Assembly: GCF_000524195.1 (NCBI RefSeq)
Contig: NW_020170417.1
Location: forward strand, 297,793 to 326,647
Source of the DNA: Echinococcus granulosus
Lineage: Eukaryota > Platyhelminthes > Cestoda > Cyclophyllidea > Taeniidae
DNA length: 28,855 nucleotides
Reading direction: 5' to 3'
Below, in pieces: positions 20,501 to 28,855 of this stretch. The notes below the pieces were generated by a model. That model made no database searches and was not told the origin of the DNA. It saw nothing but the letters and a program-made list of their open reading frames with translations. Within the stretch, counting starts at the first letter, position 1; the number at the start of each line of letters is the position of its first letter. The position numbers and the translations under genes are program-made.

Positions 20501-23286
20501 GCATTGAGGGAGGCCACATATCCACCGCGCTTCAGTATGGACTGTGTTGAAAAGGAAGGTGGGTCATTCACAGGTACCATTTATGTCCAGTCTCTTGGAA
20601 ATCACAACCATCCGGACATCATGCATGTTCTTCAAATTCGTTGCATAATTTTATTTTCTAAAAGTTAGCATGCAAGTGGACCTCCTAAACCTGAACGCTG
20701 ATTGCCCTCAAGGAATCAGACGTACTACAATCATTAAGTAGTAACCTGTCCACTGTCCTTCTAGACTCTAAGGTTGTCTTAATTGGATTCGTTTAGAAGC
20801 AGTAAAATAGCTTTTTTTATTTTCTTTTCTGAAGACAAATCATAATTCAAAATGGAGATTTCAGGAATTAGAAACTCACTAGCAAAACATGACGCCTAGT
20901 TTTTATAGATTCGCTAATGTAATGGAATTTTGTAACTTTTCTTAGAGTGAAATTAAATTACTCAGCTTTCACTTTTGAAATATTCGCGATAGTAGAGCAT
21001 CCCTAGTTTACGCCAGACTACTGAAAGTGCCTATTTAGGCGAAAATTTTAAGAATAGGCAGTTTCCTTTTCATCCACTCAGCGTCACATCAATTCTGGGG
21101 TACCAAAGCAGTTCTTTTTCGTTTACTTTAGGTTAATAAGCCGCAAGGATGAAAGCCCGTGTTTTTTTGCCCCTTAGATGTTGAACTCTGCGAATCGGCA
21201 GAAGAAATGAGCTTCTTGAATCGGGCTCTCTTCTTCGACCTTATTCGTGAAATACTTCAGCGTATTTACGAAGGTGAGGACGAGGATGTCCAAGTGAATC
21301 GAACACCTGTTGTGAACAGCGCCCGATACAGACTGTGGCTTGGAACTACACGGTGAGGGGATTTTTGTCTAACCCTTGATTAATAGATCAAAACTATTCA
21401 TATTTAGCATATGATGAAGATAGACAACTAACGATAGAAACGGAGTTTAGGATTAGTCGAATTATTTTCTGCATTTTTAAACAAAAATGACGTCGAACGC
21501 TACAAAGCCTTCATTGTTTACCCTGGTTTCTCTACTAATGGATGCTATCAAGACAACTAATGAGGATGATTTGTATTTTTCTCACAGTTGCATTTTAGCT
21601 CTGGAAATAACATCAGAACTGACAATGTGTGGAATAAATACGTCAAAGCTGTACTTTGCGTAGACATGTGCAGATAGCCTGCTGACATCTAGACTGGCAT
21701 GGGAATTTCGTTTGCAACAGACCCCCATGGGCTGATGCCAACCAGTTCTCGTTTAATCGCAAAAGTTAATGTCTAATGCAGTAAAACTAAGAAATTGCCT
21801 AAGCGCTGTAGTCTTTAGTGCCGCAATTCCTACCATTTTATTTAATGTTTACGCATCATTTTAATGGACTGTTTTTAAACAGTTCCTTATAAGGAATTAC
21901 GTAGCGTAATCTTGTGTCAATCTATTGCCGTTGGGTGTTGCGTAATTTATGATATTTACTATATAAAAGCGGAAGACTACAGTCTCGCGATATATGATCA
22001 CTGCAACTTAAAATTTACACTCTGTTACTATGGTCGTAGTGAATTACTGGTACTCTGACTTTTATAAAAAATCCAAGTAGAAATAGCCCTAACAGCGATT
22101 TGTTTCAACTTTTCAGTCCATACCATGAAAAAGGAAAGTATTTAAAAGCAGGAGTCATCAAACTGTCTGGTAATATAACCCCAAATTGTATTATTAATTA
22201 TCAAATAGGAGTTATCGCGTTTTGGAACAAATATGAGATTTTATAAAACCTAGTGATTTCAGGAACAGTCCCATGTTTTAAATCAAAACCGTGCCATTAT
22301 ATTACGGATTTAAATTTTTGAAACAAATCTTTTTTATTCCTTAGAATTCAAAGATGGCCTAGCATTGTCTGCTTTGCATTAATGGGATGTTAAAGATAGT
22401 TTTCATGGATGTCATTTTCAAATAATTTGACAAGTTAGAAGCAGACTAAGGTCCTAGCTTTTCAGTCTTGATTTTCGAATACAAATCGGTCAATCCTCCC
22501 TTTAAATGGCAGTTGATTCTGGTGCACCTTCACGAACAACACTCCTCAGACTCTACACATGATCCGAATCTTGAAATGTTACGAATGCTGTGCTTGTCAC
22601 TGTATTCATCAACCTTTTCATCTACTGGATGCCCAATTATTATGGATTTAAAAACTTCCTCATTATTTTAGCACCTCTTGTCTTAAAGACAAATTAAACA
22701 CTTTTAAGAACTGTCAACAAACACTTCCAAATACTTAAGATGGTGACTCTTGACTAAATAAGATAACAGTACTAAGAGAATCTAAGAATTCAGTTTGTTG
22801 TTCGTTTCTATTTGCAGACCAAACTCATTAACCTTGCTAGAGCGCATAATTCGAACAAACCTGGAAACCGAATTTGGCATTTCATTTACACCGGCCTGCG
22901 ACGCTTCTCAAAACAATTCCATTTTGAATCCCTCCCCACCCCGTGTGCTCACAGATATGAATCGACTGTCTCGGCTGGCCCAGTGGACCGTTCAACGTAA
23001 GGACTGGCTTGACCAAAGACTGGAATTGGAAATGCGAGCAGACGAGCACACTTGGTATAATTACAAACCTTTCGAGCAAAAGTTGTTGGATAATCTGACC
23101 TTAATGGTCATGGCAGGCACGTTCAATGAGGTATATGATGAATGTTCCAAGAAGGTTGCAAAGGAGATTTATTATGAGGATGCGCAGCTGCTGAATGGGG
23201 AACCGGAGCCAGAGATGAAAAAAAACTTCGAAACGGATTTCGTCCGTGTTCGAAGCCCAAGCTCAATGTCGGGAACAATGCCATGA
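17568..23286 (+). CDS. CEP350 C-terminal-module paralogue, five exons, about 421 aa
   Basis: A diverged copy of only the last four exons of the upstream gene, plus one extra exon. Exons: 17568-17768, 19720-19959, 20378-20558, 21178-21352, 22818-23286 (stop 23284-23286); phases agree and the sum divides by three. Exon 1 contains LTDLSLDAFITDMVKQMVG, matching LLDEFTDRWLDDFIGEG of copy 1. Exon 2 is an acidic Ser-rich linker absent at this position in copy 1. Exon 3 carries SSRVAPLFKDGMQFFWNLR and YPPRF, exon 4 NRALFFDLIREIL and GEDEDV, and exon 5 WLDQRLELEMRADEHTWYNY with a different tail. Exons 3 and 4 equal copy 1 exons 19 and 20 in length (181 and 175 nt) and phase. The ATG follows an in-frame TAG at 17562; if it is instead an internal exon, the block may be alternative 3' exons of the upstream gene. 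The role is presumably centrosomal. Confidence 0.68.
17769..19719 (+). other. Intron 1 of paralogue (1,951 nt)
   Basis: Donor AAAAGG|GTATGA, acceptor ACATTAACAG. AT-rich; no coding segment, RNA gene or element recognised. Confidence 0.6.
19720..19959 (+). other. Acidic Ser-rich linker exon unique to paralogue
   Basis: Eighty codons in phase 0 at both ends, so it can be skipped without a frameshift. Composition: LEDDHLDESDSTPCRFMEDD followed by a Ser run (SSSSASSSLQSTSSSS). Copy 1 has no exon between its exons 18 and 19, only a 70-nt intron. Confidence 0.65.
19960..20377 (+). other. Intron 2 of paralogue (418 nt)
   Basis: Donor GGAATT|GTGAGC, acceptor CTCCCTTAG. No internal feature recognised. 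Confidence 0.65.
20559..21177 (+). other. Intron 3 of paralogue (619 nt)
   Basis: Donor GGAAG|GTGGGT (phase 1), acceptor TTGCCCCTTAG. It occupies the same position and phase as intron 19 of the upstream gene (1,090 nt) but shows no sequence resemblance by eye. Confidence 0.7.
21353..22817 (+). other. Intron 4 of paralogue (1,465 nt)
   Basis: Donor CACG|GTGAGG (phase 2), acceptor CTATTTGCAG. Same phase and position as intron 20 of the upstream gene. AT-rich, nothing else recognised. Confidence 0.7.
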
Positions 23287-24906
23287 CATTATGCAAGAAA
23301 AATAGGAGCCGAGGAATGCTATGTACATAAAAATATTTTTTTAATGATTTCGTACCTTTACCCAAAGGAAATGAATTTTGGATTGCACTGTAAGAATGTA
23401 GCGGACCAAGACTTCCCTGAAGACGAAGGAAGACATAATACTCGGGCAGAATATAAATGTTCAGCACAGAGAAGGTATTTGAGCTACTGGCATGGGCCTA
23501 AAACCAGCCCACCCGGCGTAGTACAAAGGCCAAGTCAGAAGTGGCCCCCTCGCAAATACAGAGAGATAAACAACCATCATACTAAAGGAAACTAGTTTCG
23601 CCCACACTTATATCAACAGCTTTGAAAGGAAACAGGTTTAAATGTAAGTATGTCGACAATCCTTCACTAAAATTGAGGCAGCTAAGCTCTGCCTTGTTAA
23701 AAGTTATTTAATAACGGACGTTGTACTAATTGGCCTGTACGAGTGAATGAAGCGAGGCTCTAAATCTGTTGAAATACTAACTCCAGGTTTTTATTCCACG
23801 AAGTGGCATTTGTTTCAATTGGCGTTGATTTTAGTGGGCATTTCTTTCGGGTTGGTTTGTGCTTCAAGTTTGACCTAACGGCCATACCAGAACCCTCTTG
23901 GGTCTTCTGCATATTAACAGATCTGCTTCCCTACTACTGTGATATTATGATGCACCACTTTGATAATATTAGTAAGCGAGTCCGACCCAGGTTATAGAAA
24001 ACAGCATTAGTGCTGTAAATAACCGACTCTACAAATTTAATTTAGAAGAGTTAAAACGGAATCCCGAGGGGTCCGATTTGTGACGTAGCCTAGGATCTTG
24101 ACATTTCTTCCAATTTTACTTTTACAACGAAAGATAGTTGGCATGGTTGGGATGCTTGCTCTGGGATATTGTATGGCTTTAGTACAACCACGAGCTACCA
24201 ATGGCAGTGTGGTAGCCCTTCGCCTTATAGAATGTCCCTCATTCAGAAGTCGTGATCCGACCTCATGTATGTTCTAATACGGATGCAAGGTATTCACCCT
24301 CTAATGCAAGTCAGCCATCGATTTCGACCCTAGCTCGTGGTGCGTTGCAATTTCCTGAAGTAGATGAGCAACCACTGGAAATGACAAGGATACCATGTAA
24401 ATAGAAAGGGTGGCTGCTTACGGGTCCGACTTTTGCTTAAGTGTGCAAACTTAACTGCTTTTCGGCTTAGTCTGTGCTATTTGAACTTCCCTTATTAAAG
24501 TTTTGTCTCCAGATTGTGCTTATAGCCCCAAACTGTTGCCTTTACAAAATAACTCGGCTTAGTTAGGCTCTGAAAAATATTTAGAATAATAAATAATAAC
24601 CCAAACTTATTATATTAAAAATTAAATAACGCTTATTGACATCTTTTTATAAAGCTTTTTGAAAGGATTGACATGTTTTACGACTCCATTACATTGCCTT
24701 TACTTTAAGTGAACTACTAGAGGTTTGCTCGGTTCAAATATTTCGGCGGTTTGATGCCCCGTTCTGATAGGTATGGCGCTAAAACCCGGTATATTCTGGT
24801 TTTTCTACTAAGAAATGTTGAGTTTATTTGTTTACAAGGTTAAGGCTTGTCAATACTTTGAAATAGATCTTACCAGGTTTAAAGCGCAACCATTCCTTGC
24901 AATGCC
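23287..24906. other. Intergenic region before RSRC1-like gene
   Basis: No supported gene. There is no AATAAA close to the paralogue stop; the first clear one I see is at 24588-24593, in an AT-rich patch. Small 5' exons of the following SR-type gene may lie here, but I could not fix one: an SRD-encoding segment near 24248 fails phase. A 42-codon ATG frame at 23747 with a hydrophobic end is not supported. Confidence 0.5.
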
Positions 24907-27900
24907 ATGCATACTACATTTGCCTCATTTATTCAATTGCAAAACAGAACCCGTCATTCGCGTCACAGGCCTCGACGGAGTCGTTCGCGTTCTTTGTAAG
25001 TTTGGGGTTGGTTTTGTACGATCAGTTGCTAGGACTACTATTGAGCCCTTTTTTACTTCAGGAGTCGTCAATCTAAGCACCACAATGACCGGAGTCGGAC
25101 ACGAAGTCCGTAAGTGTAGATTCGTACTTTGCTACCACCTAGCTCTTATTTTCTGGTGTCTTGATTGCTGAAGCTTTACTTATGAGTTTTAAGAATAGTG
25201 ACAGTTTGATTTATTCGTCCTTAATTTTGCAGCGAATCGCCGTCCGGAATAAAAATTCAGTTGAAGTAAGCTTTCTCCTCGAAATGTGTGCTTTTTTGGA
25301 CAAAGGTTTTGCTTATGAGCATCGTTTCCCATGCTCTTCCCAGGCCATTGGTTTTAGCCTCGGACAACGAAAAGCTTCGCAATCAGGATATTGACTTTAT
25401 CGAGACTTCTGGCTTCGTACAGACTGCCTTTCGTTCCTCGCGAAGCGGTGATCAAGTGAGTGTAAATTTAAAATTGTTGGTCAGTTTAAGGTTTTATGTT
25501 TAAGCGAAAGACCATCAACTACAAGTGTTACATCAAAAGTCACCATTTTTTTGAGCCATGGGGGATAAAGATGTGTGATTTGGTATAATGCTAGAGATTG
25601 CCTAGGCTTGCATGTACATCCGCATGCAATTAGTCTCTTTCTTGGATTTGTTTCAAATGTCGCCATCGAGTAGTGTCGAACTGTTATAATCTTACAGAAT
25701 ATTGGTTCAGCATACCTGGTTTTTACTCATGAAGCTAACGGACAATAATTATTAATGGCCGCATCTTTATTTGTTCACGTGATAAAAGGGTAACAAATGG
25801 AGAATATCTTCCAGTGTAGGAAGCTGATATTTGATGAATGATCACCCCTAAGTTCGCAGTAAAAACTATTTCAGAATGACCAATCCAAGAGAAAAAGTGT
25901 GAGATCAACGGTTTCTTACCACGTAAACCTAGCTGGATCATGGAGAATCTACAAAGATGTTGGGTCATCGAAGAACCGCAGACAAGTTGGGTACTGTTAC
26001 CTAACTTTAACAAATGAGCCGTTTTATTTTATGGCTAAATTTCAATTGAAAAAATAGTAATAAGTTAAAAGGTAGTCCGAGGAGCTTGCTTTTTCCTAAG
26101 AAAAAGCCATTGGATAAGGCCTCCCCAAGTACTTTAGTCGTTAAAGTAACCGCTATTATAGTTGATAACTTAACGCAACAGGGACTTGCGATTCCAATTT
26201 TTTAAACGCTTTGACCCCCAAAATCAAGAAGAAATCTGACTCTGACTACTTCGTTTTTATTTCAATCTTACTTCTCAACTGTTGATTCGATTTCAAATGC
26301 GATTCTCTAATATCTGAAAGAGGTGACAATCATCGTTTGGAGAAATTTGTGAGGAATGCAGAAGATGAGGATGGTATAGTATCTCCTTTCCACCCCAAGG
26401 CGCGGTAAGGGTTCCCATTAAATAGGCTTGGTGGAATGAGGCCTTGAATCGCCTTGAAAGAATAGTACCATTTCCTAACTGGTTGACTGGGACTAGACCT
26501 TTTTGCAGAAGTTCATTTTGCTTGTGTTCGAGGCCTTTCGTATTAATTGGATGGACCCCAACCGTAATTATTTGCCTTTATGAACATTTACATATGCGGT
26601 CTATTACATATACACAAAACAGTCATATTTTTTGAGGATAAAGTGGGTGGATTGTTCGGGTTCACCATTGATATGTTCATTTGCTTAACGAACGTTTGGA
26701 TCTAGAGCCATTTCTCATTGCAAGTGGTCGGTTGCCAAATGATTCTCTTTCAGTGATATGATTTTTGTAACATGAAAGATGCGGAATGACGCTAGCTAAT
26801 GTATGCACAATGTGTTAGTCTCGGGATCGAGTCCGAAGGACTGGTATTAATAAATGTCACAATTTGTTAGAAGTTCATGGGTAGTTTGGATTCGTTAGCT
26901 GTGAGTAACTGTCACACTGCTTCATATATCACACGAACCACACGGATTTATGTTATACATCCCCTCACCAATCTTTAAGCAGCACTTGATGCAAGAAACT
27001 CGTAAAGGAAAAGGTTGCAAAGCAACCATCAAACACAAATACTATTCTTGCTAGTTGAAATGAAAGTGCAGCTTGGTGACTTTCAGATGTGATGGTCTCT
27101 AATTTCATACAGAATAACGAAGGCAGTAAATAAAGCTATGTGCGTGTAGAAGGGATGTTTGTGTTGAACCGGGAATTTAGGAAGAATAGGAATCTGTTTT
27201 GAGGGGTTGCAACTGGTTTAAGTATGGACGTCTTTGAAGGGTTTATACCTATCAATTAGATTTCTTCCTGTCACCGAGTGCTGTATCATCTTTGTGTACT
27301 TGGGGTCTTTTGTAGATATCCGCACGTTCGAGTTTTGTTTCAGATTATAAGAGATTTTGTCACCTCCTACTTTTCATGCACATGCTACCACTGTTACCTG
27401 TCATCTTGATAAGTGTTAGCTATGCCTACTTCTAATAGGACTCCTCCGCGACTTGCAATTGTTCGTAGCGCCATAGCGGTAGCCTACCCTGCCGAAGCGG
27501 TAAATCTAAAAGTCCCAATATGGCTTGGATATGATTTGTACAGTTAATTTCCTTTCTTATTCAAATAAGGTATCCAGGTATCTCATCCATTGTAGAAAGT
27601 TTGTCTGCGCATGTTTACTTCCTTCATATACTTCTTATTTAATGACACGTTCTTTTGATAAAGCATTTACGTTATGTGAAGTATCGGCATTTTCGTACGT
27701 AGAAAAAGGACATTTTAATTGTGATTCGACAATTATCAGACACGCCTGCCACCGAACTGAAAAGAGAGTAAAAGATTCATCTGATTTACTTTCGGGTGCA
27801 CAACAGGAAAGGAGGATTTTATGTGGAGATGGGACTTTTCAGGGAAATTACCCCCAACTTTGGATGCAGAGAGTGAAGAGATTGTGACTGATTTCACATT

Positions 27901-28179
27901 TTTCCCATTTTGTACTTGTTACAGACCTTCAAAGTACCGTCGGAGACGAGTAGCACTGGTGGTGTGGGACTAAATACGGTGAGTGCTGCGAGTGGTCAGT
28001 ATGAGGCATTGGTACGTGAGCGGGCCCACGAGGCAGCCATTTTCGGAACGGGACACTCGCAACCCCTCGACAGCCTCTGCCTAGGTGCGCGGCCCAGTGA
28101 TGATGGCGGCGGTGGTGGTGATGGAGGACAGAAACTCGTGCCCACCACGCAGGTGGTCAAAGAGATCATTCATCCTCGT
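24907..28179 (+). CDS. RSRC1: RSRC1-like (SRrp53-type) arginine/serine-rich protein, partial
   Basis: Probable SR-related splicing factor acting in nuclear pre-mRNA splicing. Exons: 24948-24995 (or from ATG 24907), 25062-25109, 25233-25265, 25344-25455, 27925-28179; phases 2, 2, 2, 0, 0 agree. The first two exons encode an RS region (RPRRSRSRSL, then DRSRTRSP). Exon 4 encodes QDIDFIETSGFVQTAFRSSR, which matches the conserved RSRC1 segment of the type EAIESDSFVQQTFRSSK, and exon 5 continues VPSETSSTGG, similar to the following RSRC1 linker. Exon 5 also has a Gly run (DDGGGGGDGG) and ends KEIIHPR|GTGAGT. The conserved RSRC1 C-terminus (NSLAHPNLF type) is not visible, so exons should follow beyond the window. 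The RS domain is short here, so upstream exons are likely and ATG 24907 is only the first in-frame candidate after a TAA at 24880. Confidence 0.58.
25456..27924 (+). other. Intron 4 of RSRC1-like gene (2,469 nt)
   Basis: Donor GATCAA|GTGAGT, acceptor CTTGTTACAG, phase 0. Open frames within it (25735-26013 minus, 27525-27887 plus) show no recognised motif. Near 26821 a GGATCGAGTCC string resembles a Pol III B box but no tRNA fold surrounds it. Confidence 0.6.
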
Positions 28180-28855
28180 GTGAGTCCCGAATTATTCCTT
28201 CACTGAATTTCTCTTCCTTCTGTTCCTCCTTTATTCCTGATTTTTATGATCATTAGTGGATTAGGGTGATGTATTTGAGAAATTGCTGGTTCTGTTGCAC
28301 GCAATCTTTCCTCTTCCACTCTAAAATATTTGTTTCTTCATCTGCCTGCATGTATTCTCCTTAATACAGCTTTTTTACTTCAGATCTATATGATCTCTTA
28401 CCCATCTACCCTTGTGTAATGAATTGGCAATAGCTGTTGTGTTCAATTGGCTTTCGTGAATAAGACCTAATAAGTTGCTGGTATGTTTCGTGCTTATGTT
28501 TTGACAGTGGATTCAGGTTGGTTTCCTTCCTGTCATTTGTTTGTTTGCTTATTGTACTGGAGTCCACAACCTTTCTGGATGCCGTCGATTTCTTTCTCCT
28601 TTTGCTCAAGTAGTGCAGTATTGTTAAAGTGGTAACCGTATCAAATCTTGGCTGGGTTACCTTCGATCCCAGTAAAATTACTCACAGGTCGCATGTGTCT
28701 GCCATGCTCACAGTTGGGATCTTTTATGCGGCTAGTTCGTCCCTGAGATTAAAATCGTCTTCCGTACTCACGCTAAGCTTAGTGATAATTCAAACCGTCT
28801 AGGTCGAACCTCATCTGCCGTATTTCATATCTACTTTTGCCCAAAAATCAAACTA
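28180..28855 (+). other. Probable intron 5 of RSRC1-like gene, open at window end
   Basis: It starts at a good donor GTGAGT. The last 54 bases after GTCTAG (28796-28801) read open in phase 0 (VEPHLPYFISTFAQKSN) and could be the start of an exon, but they match nothing that I know in this family. Nothing else seen. Confidence 0.4.

Noticed and set aside
24248..24267. Possible 20-nt RS micro-exon upstream of the RSRC1-like exons
   Set aside because: The SRDPTS reading ends in phase 1, while the next exon needs two preceding bases; the frame that would fit contains a stop.
26813..26846. B-box-like GGATCGAGTCC suggesting a tRNA or tRNA-derived SINE
   Set aside because: Only a 4-bp stem forms, and no A box, anticodon arm or acceptor stem could be built around it.
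27525..27887. 120-codon plus-strand frame before RSRC1-like exon 5
   Set aside because: It lies inside a phase-consistent intron, has Cys/Ser/Leu-rich AT-type composition, and ends before the exon in a different frame.
28651..28680. Hairpin CTGGG...CCCAG resembling a T arm
   Set aside because: Five-bp stem with an 11-nt loop and no partner elements; isolated hairpins of this size are expected by chance.

Overview
This is a window of metazoan nuclear DNA. All three recognisable loci are broken into many small exons with GT-AG (and some GC-AG) introns, and there is no bacterial-style gene packing. The mix of very small introns (36-49 nt at 4589-5184) with introns of 1-2.5 kb, the AT-rich non-coding DNA and the gene families present suggest an invertebrate, most likely a parasitic flatworm (cestode or trematode). 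The taxon is an inference; no sequence in the window proves it.

Layout, all on the + strand: (1) 1-951, the last five exons of an annexin (repeats III and IV). (2) 952-2320, intergenic. (3) 2321-14279, a 21-exon gene model, phase-consistent throughout and about 1,837 aa long, for a centrosomal CEP350-like protein with coiled-coil and Ser-rich regions and a recognisable CEP350-type C-terminus. (4) 14280-17567, intergenic. (5) 17568-23286, a five-exon gene model (about 421 aa) that is a diverged copy of only the C-terminal module of the preceding gene. (6) 23287-24906, intergenic. (7) 24907-28179, five exons of an SR-type protein resembling RSRC1 (SRrp53), probably continuing past the window.

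The main discovery is the partial tandem duplication of the CEP350-like C-terminal module. Two consecutive exons have the same length (181 and 175 nt) and the same phases in both copies, with roughly 46-48% amino-acid identity by hand alignment, while flanking introns and intergenic DNA are unrelated. The second copy is either a small stand-alone paralogue or a set of alternative 3' exons of the first gene. In vertebrates the CEP350 C-terminal part is associated with centrosome/FOP functions, so a free C-terminal protein could compete with or replace part of the full-length one; this is inference.

Other points: three introns whose reading frames require GC-AG splicing, all with donors starting GCAT; a degenerate 50-57 residue internal repeat in the 1.6 kb exon 17; an 18-C run inside a 79-nt annexin intron; and an antisense 125-codon open frame inside a CEP350-like intron. 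I found no convincing tRNA, rRNA, CRISPR or intact mobile element. Exon boundaries were called by eye from splice motifs, phase and open frame, without transcript data.
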